Shown: positions 1 through 8,000, counted from the stretch's first letter. The stretch: DNA of 19,286 nt from CAVPEW01 sp050247895 (GCA_050247895.1 JBFWTJ010000028.1:1-19286); one strand, 5' to 3'. Notes: generated by a model from the sequence alone, not told the origin. Numbers and translations: made by a program.

Positions 1-420
1 GCGCTGACGGCGTCGGGCTTGAGGCAGGAGCCGTCGGGCTGGTGGAACACGAGGCCCTGGTCCTGGAAGTCGGGGCCGACGAGCATCCGCTGCTCCAGCA
101 TCTGCTTGCGGTGCTCCTTGAGGACGGCGACGGTGCCGGCGTCGAGGGCGATGGGGCGACGGCCGCGGGCGGTCTTGGGCTCGCCGATGCTGACCTTGCC
201 GCGGACCTGGATGATGGTCTGCACGACCCGGAGGCGGCCGGCGTCGAGGTCGACATCGGACCAGCGGAGCCCGACGGCTTCGCCGCGGCGCATCCCGGTG
301 GTGGCGAGCAGGACCCACAGTGGGTGGAGCCGGTCGTCGTCGGCCTTCGACGCGGCGAGGAACTCCCGCAGCGTGGCTGCGTCCCAGGAGTGGACGCCGT
401 CGGACTTGGGGGCGTGGATC
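1..420 (-). pseudogene. Tyrosine recombinase (integrase), catalytic-domain fragment
   Basis: Read on the minus strand, this stretch encodes the start of a phage-type tyrosine recombinase catalytic domain. It includes LLATTGMRRGEAVGLRWSDV, which carries the first catalytic arginine, then LRVVQTI and a GEPKTARGRRPIALD segment with the beta-hairpin lysine. Such enzymes integrate and excise phages and genomic islands by strand exchange at att sites. The reading frame continues beyond the left edge, so the HxxR and tyrosine motifs are not visible. Upstream (to the right) the homology stops near 400-420, and the N-terminal SAM-like core-binding domain is absent. Instead, an oppositely oriented integrase N-terminus begins there. 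I see no start codon or RBS for this fragment, so I call it a broken gene. The family is clear; the cause of the break (inversion or assembly chimera) is not. Confidence 0.8.
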
Positions 421-511
421 GGTGGTGAAGAAGGGCGACCGCTGGTACGTCAAGATCGAGCTCGACCCCGACCCGACCACCGGGCGGCGTCGCCAGAAGT
501 GGCGGAACGGG
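413..511 (+). pseudogene. Integrase N-terminal (AP2-like arm-binding) fragment
   Basis: The plus strand encodes RGSVVKKGDRWYVKIELD followed by a DPTTGRRRQKW segment. This is the typical N-terminal arm-DNA-binding beta-sheet domain of actinobacterial and actinophage tyrosine recombinases (family knowledge). Only about 33 codons remain. After the WRNG tetrapeptide near 511 the sequence turns into the 3' end of the antisense antitoxin gene. The fragment points away from the minus-strand catalytic fragment at 1-420, so two parts of one gene type are joined head to head. In-frame GTG codons exist at 422 and 425, but no RBS is evident. It could come from the same integrase as the left fragment or from a second one. 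Confidence 0.7.
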
Positions 512-1010
512 CGCGCCGGCGCCGAGTCGCTTCGAGCGCGGCCGTGTAGTCCGCCTCGGAGCCTTCGTAGAGGCCGAGTGCGCTGGTCTCGGCGGTCAGC
601 TCGTCGAGTGCGGCTCGTTGTGCGGCGTGTCGCCGGGCTCGGTAGTCGAGGACGTCGTGGAGCCGGACGCGACGATGCCGGTTGGGCTGGTCGAACGGGA
701 TCGCGCCGTCCTCGAGGAGCTTCACGAGCGTCGGTCGGCTTACATCGAGGAGATCCGCCGCCTCCTGGGTGGTGAGGACGAGGTTCTGGGGGGCGACGTG
801 CACGGCCCTGCCTTGTCGCATGACCTCGACCGCGTGCCGGAGCAAGCGGTCCACCTCCAAGGGGAGCGGCATCTGTTCGCCGTTCACGTCGACGAGGAGG
901 CCGGGCTCCCGGTGGCTCTGGAGGAAGCGCGCCAGCTCGAGCACCGAGCTGAGGTCCTGCGGCGGGAAGACGAGGTCGTCCTCCCGATCCTGCTCGGCGG
1001 CATCGGGCAT
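450..1010 (-). CDS. Excisionase-family HTH antitoxin-like protein with replaced 3' end
   Basis: The predicted protein has 186 residues. Residues 78-126 form an excisionase/MerR-like winged helix: LTTQEAADLLDVSRPTLVKL followed by an IPFDQ...RHRRVRLHDVLDYRARR wing. An alanine-rich helix and an ALGLYEGSEADYTAALE tail complete a layout known from antitoxins that pair with PIN-domain toxins in actinobacteria. Antitoxins of this kind bind their own operator and neutralise the toxin. The PIN toxin gene would normally follow immediately, at coordinates below about 520. Here that place is taken by integrase debris. The last 25 or so codons (about 450-530) are antisense to the integrase N-terminal fragment and are probably not native. 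Two direct copies of GAATCGAAA lie just upstream at 1028-1045 and could be part of the operator. The start at 1010 is the first ATG. The family is well supported; function as an orphan is uncertain. Confidence 0.72.
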   Translation of the reverse strand: MPDAAEQDREDDLVFPPQDLSSVLELARFLQSHREPGLLVDVNGEQMPLPLEVDRLLRHAVEVMRQGRAVHVAPQNLVLTTQEAADLLDVSRPTLVKLLEDGAIPFDQPNRHRRVRLHDVLDYRARRHAAQRAALDELTAETSALGLYEGSEADYTAALEATRRRRARSATSGDAARWSGRGRARS

Positions 1011-1027
1011 CCCGTAAGAATAGGCGT

Positions 1028-1045
1028 GAATCGAAAGAATCGAAA
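1028..1045. repeat. Tandem GAATCGAAA repeat between divergent genes
   Basis: Two exact head-to-tail copies of the 9-mer GAATCGAAA lie in the 120-base gap between the minus-strand antitoxin gene and the plus-strand ATPase gene. Antitoxins of this class usually repress their own promoter, so an operator role is plausible, but only the repeat itself is observed. Confidence 0.4.
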
Positions 1046-1130
1046 GCCTCCAGGTCTGAGGTCTCTACAAAGTGGTCGTTGGGATGCCTACAATCTGGTC
1101 CCTGGATTGGCCGCGAGATGGAGCCTGCGA

Positions 1131-2381
1131 GTGTCCTACCTGCTCAGAGTCGTCGACGCCGAGCTGGATGCTCGCCTCGCCGCTGCCGGAGCCGTCGTCA
1201 TCGAGGGACCCAAGGCGGCCGGCAAGACGGAGACCGCGCGTCAACGAGTGGCGAGCTCGGTCCTGCTGGACGTCGACGAGAACGCCCGACGAGCAGCTGC
1301 GGTGGACCCAGGACTCGTGCTGGATGGCCCGGTCCCGCGGCTGATCGACGAATGGCAGATCGAGCCGGGCCTGTGGAACCACGTGCGTCGCGCCGTCGAC
1401 GACCGAGGCCTTCCCGGCCAGTTCGTGCTGACCGGCTCGTCCGTGCCGGCCGACGACGTTGCCAGGCACACCGGTGCCGGCCGGTTCTCGTTCCTGCGGA
1501 TGCGCCCCATGACCCTGTTCGAGAGCGGGCACACGAACGGCGCCGTATCGCTTGCAGCCCTGTTGGCAGGCGAGCCTCCCCGTTCCGACGATCCCGGTCT
1601 CACGGTGCGCGACCTCGCGGACCGCCTCGCCATCGGTGGCTGGCCGGCCCAACAGGCTCGTCGCGTCGCCGACGCCTCCCGCGCCACACGCGACTACCTC
1701 GCTCAGATCCGCGAGGTCGACGTCTCACGCGTCGCCGGGTCGAGACGGGATCCGGCGCGCATCGAGCGACTCCTCCGCTCCCTCGCCCGCAACACCGCGA
1801 CGGAGGTCGCGATCACCGTCCTCGCCACCGATGCGGGAGGCGCAGACGGCCCGCTCGGGCGGCACACCGTCGCCGAGTACCTCACGATCCTCGAGCGATT
1901 GATGGTCATCGAGGACCAGCCGGCCTGGGCGCCGCACCTGCGCTCGCGCGCCGTCCTTCGCACCTCGCCCAAACGGCACTTCGTCGACCCGTCGCTCGCG
2001 GTTGCCGCGCTTGGCGCGGGTCCGGATCGCCTCCTCGCCGATCTGAACCTCCTCGGGCTCCTGTTCGAGTCCCTCGTCATCCGCGACCTCCGAGTGCTCG
2101 CTCAACCGCTCGACGGTCAGGTCCTCCACTACCGCGACAACTACGGCATCGAGGCGGATGCCGTCGTGCAGCTCGCTGACGGGCGGTGGGGAGCCTTCGA
2201 GGTCAAGCTCGGTGCCGGTCTCGTCGACGAGGGCGCCGCAGCCCTCCTGCGGTTCCGGGAGTCGATCGACACACGCAAGAGCGGGGAGCCATCCGTTCTC
2301 GCTGTCATCGCCGGGACAGGCTTCGGCTACGTGCGCCCCGACGGCATCGCCGTGATTCCGGTCGGCTCCCTCGCGCCCTGA
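1131..2381 (+). CDS. AAA ATPase with DUF4143 domain
   Basis: The protein has 416 residues from a GTG at 1131, preceded by GATGGAG seven bases upstream. Residues 26-33 (GPKAAGKT) are the Walker A loop, and RLIDEWQ near 70-75 matches the Walker B signature of the AAA_14 family. The C-terminal DUF4143 region contains HYRDNYGIEADAVV and WGAFEVKLG (about 333-361). Its D/E...ExK pattern resembles a PD-(D/E)xK nuclease fold, as noted for this family. Such ATPases are common in accessory regions and often sit near toxin-antitoxin genes; their substrate is not known. The gene is divergent from the antitoxin and converges on the DUF6933 gene with only six bases between stop codons. The frame stays open upstream to 618, but that part overlaps the antitoxin antisense and is rejected. 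Length and motifs look complete, so the gene is probably intact. Confidence 0.88.
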   Translation: MSYLLRVVDAELDARLAAAGAVVIEGPKAAGKTETARQRVASSVLLDVDENARRAAAVDPGLVLDGPVPRLIDEWQIEPGLWNHVRRAVDDRGLPGQFVLTGSSVPADDVARHTGAGRFSFLRMRPMTLFESGHTNGAVSLAALLAGEPPRSDDPGLTVRDLADRLAIGGWPAQQARRVADASRATRDYLAQIREVDVSRVAGSRRDPARIERLLRSLARNTATEVAITVLATDAGGADGPLGRHTVAEYLTILERLMVIEDQPAWAPHLRSRAVLRTSPKRHFVDPSLAVAALGAGPDRLLADLNLLGLLFESLVIRDLRVLAQPLDGQVLHYRDNYGIEADAVVQLADGRWGAFEVKLGAGLVDEGAAALLRFRESIDTRKSGEPSVLAVIAGTGFGYVRPDGIAVIPVGSLAP

Positions 2382-2387
2382 CCGCCC

Positions 2388-2744
2388 CTATGCCTCGTCG
2401 TCGAACGCGTTCATCACCCCGACGACCCGGCGATCGTTCGTCGGGGCGATCCGCACGTCGCCCATGACCTTGCGCTCCGCAGCCAGGAACGTCTCGTCGA
2501 CACCGTGTCGACGTAGGACCGCCTCGATCGCCGCCGGAGCGCGCTCCAGCATGGTCACGGCAGGGGCGAGGTCCATGAACACTGGGAGGAGGGTCCTGCT
2601 GTTGACGAGCAGCGCCACCTGCGGACGCCAGAACAGCGCGTTGGCGAACCAGTCGCCGAGCGCGGCGGTGGACTCCTCGCCCCCGGCGGCGGGAGCGCCC
2701 TTCACTCGATCGCGCAGTTTCTTGGTGCCTCGGATCACCAACAC
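2388..2744 (-). CDS. DUF6933 domain protein
   Basis: The minus strand encodes VLVIRGTKKLRDRVKG, then TAALGDWFANALFWRPQVAL, an LLVNSRTLLPVFM strand, and a C-terminal segment with VRIAPTNDRRVVGVMNAF. This series matches the DUF6933 family, whose function is unknown. I place the start at the GTG at 2744 because family members begin right before the VIRGTKKL strand; GTG 2738 is an alternative. The same frame continues upstream to 3026, but that extension runs through the antisense of the tRNA-Leu fragment (read as ARGDLNSD) and is not believable as protein. A short hairpin (GAGAC, TGC, GTCTC) precedes the chosen start, and no strong RBS is visible. The gene converges on the AAA-DUF4143 gene and is the last gene before the island border. 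Confidence 0.7.
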   Translation of the reverse strand: MLVIRGTKKLRDRVKGAPAAGGEESTAALGDWFANALFWRPQVALLVNSRTLLPVFMDLAPAVTMLERAPAAIEAVLRRHGVDETFLAAERKVMGDVRIAPTNDRRVVGVMNAFDDEA

Positions 2745-2790
2745 GAGACGCAGTCTCGCGCCCTCGTCGAGGTCGCCCCGGCAGACCGGG

Positions 2791-2834
2791 ACTTCTACCG
2801 GAACTTCTGTCGGACCGTTTGAAATCCGGTAGAA
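2791..2834. repeat. Tandem 12-mer plus inverted copy near the att site
   Basis: ACTTCTACCGGA (2791-2802) is followed directly by ACTTCTGTCGGA (2803-2814). The core TTCTACCGG returns as an exact inverted copy, CCGGTAGAA, at 2826-2834. The cluster is about 50 bases upstream of the DUF6933 start and about 100 bases from the tRNA-Leu 3' end. Integrase or excisionase arm sites near att borders often look like this; an operator for the DUF6933 gene is the alternative. Confidence 0.5.
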
Positions 2835-2930
2835 AGCGGCCGGCACCGTCCACCACGTCGATTCGCAAACTCGCAGCTCAGAGGCCATATCTGGCATCGA
2901 TGACCACCGATCAGGACGCCTCAGATCGGA

Positions 2931-2954
2931 GTTCAAGTCCCCCCTCGCCCACCA
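2931..2954 (+). other. tRNA-Leu 3'-end fragment, probable attachment site (attR-like)
   Basis: The 24 bases read as a tRNA 3' end: part of the T arm (GTTCAAGT), a run of C forming the 3' T stem, the acceptor strand CTCGCCC, discriminator A and CCA. From memory, this matches actinobacterial tRNA-Leu genes that begin GGGCGAG. No tRNA body lies upstream: there is no GGGCGAG within about 90 bases and the T stem 5' strand is imperfect. A free 3' end is what a tRNA-targeting integrase leaves at the far border of its element. Its orientation places the element to the left and the old chromosome to the right. The intact tRNA-Leu would be beyond the left edge. Confidence 0.75.
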
Positions 2955-3499
2955 TCGTCGGGGGAAGTTGATCACTGCGGCGGTGACGCCGCCGGCATCA
3001 CCTCGACCTCGCCCCGTTCGGGCCAACGCTGATGCCGGCCCCGAGGCGGTAGCGGCAGGTCATCCGGCGCCTCGACGCGCAGCCGACGCTGCCGGCGAGG
3101 TTGCCACCGCGGTCTCGTTCCTGACCGGTGACCGCAACTCGGGAATGCCAACCGAAGTTCGCCCCTAGCGCGCTCGTTCGAGTCAGCCCCAGAGGCGAGG
3201 GACTCCCCACCGGCTCGTTGCCGCGTGCCGATGTGGTGTGATGCATGCGTGCCGAGGCCACCGAGCGCCACTCCGCCACAGATCCACGGAGGATCGCTCC
3301 CGTGCAGGTGAGGACGGTGTGAGGTCCGAGCGCGCTGAGGAGCTTGCCCTCGAGCGGCATCCAGGGCTCCTGTCGACCCTGCGCCCGCTCGAGCGCCTCT
3401 TACGCGGAGGAGTCCGAGGAACAAGTCGGCCTGGCGGCCTTGGGTGCCGCCTTCTGGCTCATGATCTCAGCATTCCGGCGGCCATGACGACGGCTACTC
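2955..3499. other. Stretch with no convincing gene
   Basis: Several open frames exist on both strands, but their translations are arginine/proline-rich and match nothing I recognise. The one hint of coding is near the right end. Plus frame from about 3313 gives RAEELALERHPGLLSTLRPL and, one base out of phase, 3401-3487 gives SEEQVGLAALGAAFWLMI, a plausible membrane helix. Together these may be a frameshifted remnant of a small membrane protein just ahead of the DUF1345 gene. Confidence 0.4.
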
Positions 3500-4147
3500 A
3501 TGAGTGACCAGCGGCCGGCCTCCGCGGTCGCACGGCTGGTCGGCTCCGCCAGTACAGCGGTGGCCATGGGTGTCGTGCTCACCGTCACCACCAACGCCAC
3601 ACTGGCGATCCTCGCGGGAATCGCGGCAGGCGAGACAACCTTCGTGATCTCGGGGTGGGTGATCCTGTGGCGGCTGTCCGCGAACGCGACTCGTGGCAAC
3701 GCTCGACGCGAGGAACTCCGACCGGTCGTCGAAGAGGTCGCGGTCGTCACCACTGCCCTCGGTGGTCTGATCAGCATCGTCGTACTGCTCGTACACAGCG
3801 ACTCCGACACCGGCCACGCCGCCATCGCTCTTGCTGGCGTCGCCATGGCCTGGGCGGCGCTGCACCTGATGTACGCCGCCCGCTACGCGTCGCTCTACTA
3901 CGGCGCCGGCGACGTCGAAGCCAGCGCAGCCGGAGGGATCGACTTCAATTCCGAAGACGAGCCGGCGTATCGGGACTTCCTGTACTTCAGCTACAACCTC
4001 GGGATGACCTACCAGGTCTCCGACACCACCGTCGCCAGCTCGGAGATCCGCGCCGTCGTGCTGCGCCACTGCCTGCTGTCGTACCTCTTCGGCACCAGCA
4101 TCCTGGCCACCACGATCAACCTCGTCGTCGGGATCGTCGGCGCCTGA
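3500..4147 (+). CDS. DUF1345 family membrane protein
   Basis: The protein has 215 residues and about five hydrophobic segments: TAVAMGVVLTV, ATLAILAGIAAG through VISGWVILW, VTTALGGLISIVVLLV, AAIALAGVAMAWAALHLMYA, and the C-terminal LLSYLFGTSILATTINLVVG. The motif DFLYFSYNLGMTYQVSDT, followed by IRAVVLRHCLLSYLFG, is the hallmark of DUF1345 integral membrane proteins, and the length fits. The molecular function is unknown for the family. The start ATG at 3500 has no clear Shine-Dalgarno sequence. An open frame ends just after it (TGA 3505-3507), so translation may be coupled to a decayed upstream frame. A strong hairpin begins 16 bases after the stop, so the gene seems to end its transcript. 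I am confident of the family and have no evidence for a specific role. Confidence 0.88.
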   Translation: MSDQRPASAVARLVGSASTAVAMGVVLTVTTNATLAILAGIAAGETTFVISGWVILWRLSANATRGNARREELRPVVEEVAVVTTALGGLISIVVLLVHSDSDTGHAAIALAGVAMAWAALHLMYAARYASLYYGAGDVEASAAGGIDFNSEDEPAYRDFLYFSYNLGMTYQVSDTTVASSEIRAVVLRHCLLSYLFGTSILATTINLVVGIVGA

Positions 4148-4163
4148 CACGGACGTGTCGGTG

Positions 4164-4194
4164 ACCGCTGGCGTCGTTGAGCGACGCCAGCGGT
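4164..4194 (+). terminator. Perfect 13-bp hairpin after the DUF1345 gene
   Basis: ACCGCTGGCGTCG (4164-4176), the loop TTGAG and CGACGCCAGCGGT (4182-4194) form a perfect 13-bp stem. It starts 16 bases after the stop at 4147. There is no U-tract, as is common for actinobacterial terminators. A TTG at 4177 sits in the loop, which argues against its use as the start of the next gene. Confidence 0.65.
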
Positions 4195-4202
4195 ACCGCT
4201 TC

Positions 4203-4216
4203 TAGTCTCGGGCAGA
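4203..4216 (+). promoter_or_regulatory. Possible leaderless -10 element for the nitrobindin-like gene
   Basis: TAGTCT at 4203-4208 fits the TANNNT -10 pattern and lies seven bases before the ATG at 4216, with no convincing Shine-Dalgarno sequence. This layout is typical of leaderless actinobacterial transcripts. It is an inference from spacing only. Confidence 0.35.
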
Positions 4217-4833
4217 TGGCCGAAGACGTCTTCACGGAACCCCAGCTCGACCCGCACACGCTGTCCAACCTCGGACCGCTGACAGGCATGGCTGGGATCT
4301 GGGAGGGCACCGCTGGCGCAGACGTCCACCCCGTCATCGAAGGCTCGAAGTCCGAAGCATTCGTGGAGCGCTACGAGCTGCAACCGATCGACCCCCAGAC
4401 GAACGGCCCGCAGTACTTCTACGGGTTGCGCTACCACAAGCACATCACCAAGCCAGGCGAGGTCGAGACGTTCCACGATCAGGTGGGCTACTGGTTGTGG
4501 AACCCGGTGGAGGAGACGGTGACCCTGTCGGTCGCGATCCCTCGAGGTCAGGTCGCGCTGGCGTCGGGTCCGGCCGTCGCGAACGCGACGACCTTCACCT
4601 TGCGTGCGGAGCGTGGCGACACCGCCTACGGAATCTGTTCAAACCCCTTCCTGGAACGGACGTTCACGACATCGTCGTTCGTCGTCACCGTCACGATCAA
4701 CGGCAACGGCACCTGGGGCTACGACGAGACGACGATGCTGCGCGTGCTCGGACGCGACGAACCTTTCCCCCACACCGACCGCCACACCCTCCAGAAGGTC
4801 GCCGACCCCACTCCCAACCCCCTCGCCCGCTGA
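4216..4833 (+). CDS. Nitrobindin-like heme-binding beta-barrel protein (FABP/THAP4-type)
   Basis: The protein has 205 residues from ATG 4216. The GxWxG-type motif GIWEGT (27-32), preceded by LGPLTGMA, opens the beta-barrel. HDQVGYWLWNP, IPRGQVALASG, YGICSNPFLE and a C-terminal HTDRHTLQKV follow in the order seen in bacterial 'heme-binding beta-barrel domain' proteins related to nitrobindin (family knowledge). Classical nitrobindins bind ferric heme through a late histidine and handle nitric oxide or peroxynitrite. The HTDRH segment supplies candidate histidines, but heme binding in this branch is not certain. No signal peptide is present, so it should be cytoplasmic. An in-frame TTG at 4177 lies within the upstream terminator loop and was rejected as the start. 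The gene appears to be transcribed alone and faces the surface-protein gene convergently. Confidence 0.82.
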   Translation: MAEDVFTEPQLDPHTLSNLGPLTGMAGIWEGTAGADVHPVIEGSKSEAFVERYELQPIDPQTNGPQYFYGLRYHKHITKPGEVETFHDQVGYWLWNPVEETVTLSVAIPRGQVALASGPAVANATTFTLRAERGDTAYGICSNPFLERTFTTSSFVVTVTINGNGTWGYDETTMLRVLGRDEPFPHTDRHTLQKVADPTPNPLAR

Positions 4834-4893
4834 GCGCTAGGGGGCCTCAGACCACGCCACTCACTCAACGTTCCTGACAGACCCCCGTAGCGC
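4834..4893 (+). terminator. Long-loop inverted repeat after the nitrobindin-like gene
   Basis: GCGCTAGGGGG at 4834-4844 pairs with CCCCCGTAGCGC at 4882-4893 with a single bulged G. The loop is about 37 bases. It directly follows the stop codon and may end transcription, though the long loop makes this weak. Confidence 0.3.
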
Positions 4894-4904
4894 CGTGTCG
4901 GGCG

Positions 4905-4950
4905 GCGAGCGGCCGGAGGAGCGGCGGTTGCCGCGCCCCGTCCCGCTCGC
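4905..4950. terminator. Nested hairpin between convergent genes
   Basis: Outer arms GCGAGCGG (4905-4912) and CCGCTCGC (4943-4950) enclose an inner hairpin GCGGC-GGTT-GCCGC (4921-4934). It lies between the convergent nitrobindin-like and surface-protein genes, a fitting place for a bidirectional terminator. No U-tract is seen. Confidence 0.4.
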
Positions 4951-5004
4951 GTTCGATCAGCCGGTGCGCCACTTCGCGCATTGGCTGACTGATCCCCTCC
5001 TCCA

Positions 5005-8000
5005 CTAGGTGGTCATCCGCCTCTCCCGGCGGAGGAGCACCATGCCGGTCCCGATCAGTCCGAGTCCCACGAGGAGGCTCACCGCCACCGTCGCGCCGGT
5101 CAATGCCAAGGCGCCGGACGCGCCGGTCGACGCCAGGGCACCGGACACGCCGGTGGAGGCCAAGGGACCGGGCAGGGTCGGCTTCACGACCACGCCGGCG
5201 TCCCAGGTCGGGTCGATGCCCTGTGTGGCGCTGATCTGGCGGTATTCGTACTCGCCGGTCAGCGCGGTGTTGGAGTCGTCGAGGACGATCGTACGGGTGA
5301 GGCCGTCTGACGGGTTGGCGTCCGAGTCCTGCGTGTCGGAGCCGGCGTCGCGGGTGGTGAACTCGTACTTCGCCTTCTGCTCGTCGGTCAGGGTGAACCG
5401 CACCTGGTAGGTGCCGGCGGGCAGGTCGTCGAAGACGTAGCGCCCGTTGCTATCGGTGGTCGTGCTGGCGATGGTCGCGCCGTCCTGGAGCAGCTCGACC
5501 TTGACGCCGGGTAGCGGTTCCTCGCCGGGGTCCTGGATGCCGTCGTTGTCGCTGTCGATCCAGACGATGTCGCCGATGGCGTAGGTCTTCACCACGAACC
5601 CGAAGTCCAGCGTCGGGTCACGGTCGCCGTCCTCGTGCAGGTCGCCGGGCTCGGTGCTCGCCTCCCAGGTGGAGGAGTCGCCCCCGCGGTCACCCTGGCC
5701 GGCGGCGGTGGGCACGTAGGGCCTGAGCGGCTCTTGCGAGGCGGTGCGGTCGATCCGCACCGTGTAGGTCTCGGTCCCGCTGAGGGCCGGGAGGTTCTCG
5801 AACGTGTACTCACCGTTCGGGCCGGTCGTCGTCGGACCGACCGGGTTGCCGAACACGTCCGTGACCGGCTCGCCGTCGGGGCCGACGATGGTCAGCACAA
5901 CGCCGGGGATGCCGGGCTCGCCCGGATCCTGCCGGCCGTCGCGATCGGTGTCGACCCACACGTAGTCACCGACGGACACCGACTTCAACGGGACGATCTC
6001 GGCGAAGGTCGTGCCGATTCGATTGACGATCGGCGCCGAAGCGTCGGTGATGCGCACCGCGACGTAGGCGGCGATGGGCTCGCCGGCCTGCAGCAGGGTT
6101 CCGGCCTGCTGCTCGATGGTGACAGTGCCGGTGGCCGCGTCATAGGAGGCCACGAGGTTGCCGCCGACGTCGACCGGCCCGGCGGTCGGATCGTCGCCGG
6201 TGGCCGCGTCAGCTTCGCTCACGAACCCGAGGAACTGGGCCGCAGCCGGGAGGACGTCGTCGACCGGCACGATCACGACGTTGTTGTAGCTGCCATGCGG
6301 GATGAACTCGATGCGGTACACGTAGGTGTCCTGCACGAGGTTGCCGGCGCCGTCCATCTGCGCCCTGAGCGTCTCGACCCACTCCTCGCTCTCCCGTTCG
6401 AACACGCGCTTGCGCACCTCGGCCTCATCGCCATATGAGGTGGCCTCGGCTTCCGTCTCGGACCAGTAGAGGGGGTCGCCGTCTGAGCCGACCAGGGTTG
6501 CCCGGTTCGTGATGGTCTTGGTCTCGCGGCCGTCGAACGGCACCGTGGTGAGCGAGAGGTTGACCCGGTACTCGCGGTCGACGCCGCGGGCGTCGACGAT
6601 CGCGATGCCAGCGGGGCTCAGCTCGATGATGAGGTTGCCGTCGGCGTCGGTGCTCAGGGCGAAGTGCGACGGGTTCAGTGCCTGACCGTCGTACGTCCCG
6701 GAGATCTCCAGAGCGTTGGGGTCGCTCAGGTCGAAGGTGTCCGTGTCGATGAAGTCGACGATCGAGCTGGTGCGCACATCGATGCCCTTGCCTGCTGCGA
6801 CGGTCAAGACGTAGTCGACCGTCACGGTGTCGCCGGGGTTGACCTCAGCGTCTTCAGCCGCACCGGCCTTGGTGAACACGCTCGAGTCGTTGATGCCCTC
6901 ACTGGCGTCAGGTGGGACGACCACGGTGACGTCATGGGTGGCCTGGTAGGGGCTGCCGCTGCGGTAGTCGAAGTCGGCGATGTTGCGCCAGCGGTAGGGC
7001 GTGGCGTCCTCGATGGTCGTGCTACCAGCCTCGGTCAGGCCCTGCACGGTGTTCAGCTGCGCCTTCACCGCGATGCTGGCATCGGTGGTGTTGTCCTTGC
7101 CGACGTTGATCAGGAGGCGCTGACCGTCGACGCAGTACTGGCCGATGAACGCGTCGGCGGCGAAGTCGGCCACGTCAGCCGGGCAGCTCGTCGCCTGCGT
7201 CAGAGTGATCCCGCTGGCGGTGATGAAGTCAGGGGCCGTCGTGTTCCAGCTGGCCTGCGTGGGCAGGATGTCGCTGACGACCACGTTGCGGTCGAGCGTG
7301 AAATTCGGGCCACCGGTCCACTGGCGCAGGTCCGCCCTCAGCGTGTACGTGATGTCGGCCGGCGGGGTCAGGGTGCCGTCCTCGTCGGCGAGGACGTTCC
7401 GACTGCTCCAGTCGGCGGTCTTGCCGAAGGCCTGCCCGATGTTGACGCCTGCCACGGTGCCGCGCATCCTGATCGACGCGGTTCGGTCGACCGCGCCGAA
7501 GCTCGCCGTGTTCGTGAGCTGGATCTCGAAGTTGCCGGTGCCGCCACCCAGGTTGTCGTACTGGGTCTGCAGCAGTGCTTCGAGTGCGGCTAGGTCGGTC
7601 ACCTCGGCCCTGTAGCCAACCGTCAGGATCGACGGACCAGGCACGTTCACGGTGCCGCTGAACGCGTTGCCGGTCACCGTGGGGACGAACGTGAAGGGGT
7701 CGACGGTCCGGTTGAGCCCGTCTGCATCCCAGCTCGTGAGCTGGGCGGTGAAGGAGCCGGAGACGTAGTCCAGGCCCGCGGGGAGCTGGTCGGCGATCTC
7801 GAAGCCGGTCCGCGCCGCCGGCGAGTCCAGCCTCAGTGTGTAGGTCAGCTCCTGGTCGAGGAGCTCGGGGCGCAGCTGCACCTGCCCGCCGACGACCGTG
7901 ACGAAGCTGTCGAGGTTGCCGGGCGCGGCGCTCTTGGCATAGCCCTCGGAGACGTTCGCGAACTCGTCGCCCTGGTTGCGGATGATGACGGTGACCGAGT

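Noticed and set aside
618..1130. Open frame extending the AAA-DUF4143 gene upstream by 171 codons
   Set aside because: It overlaps the antitoxin gene in antisense and lacks the family's sequence; the RBS-supported GTG at 1131 gives the expected N-terminus.
2880..2954. Complete tRNA gene
   Set aside because: Only the 3' part fits; there is no matching GGGCGAG acceptor strand, D arm or anticodon arm upstream.
2745..3026. N-terminal extension of the DUF6933 gene
   Set aside because: It passes through the antisense of the tRNA-Leu fragment, which yields the well-known spurious ARGDLNSD-type peptide, and family homology begins at VIRGTKKL.
4177..4215. TTG start for the nitrobindin-like gene
   Set aside because: The codon lies in the loop of a perfect 13-bp terminator hairpin; ATG 4216 starts just before the conserved domain.
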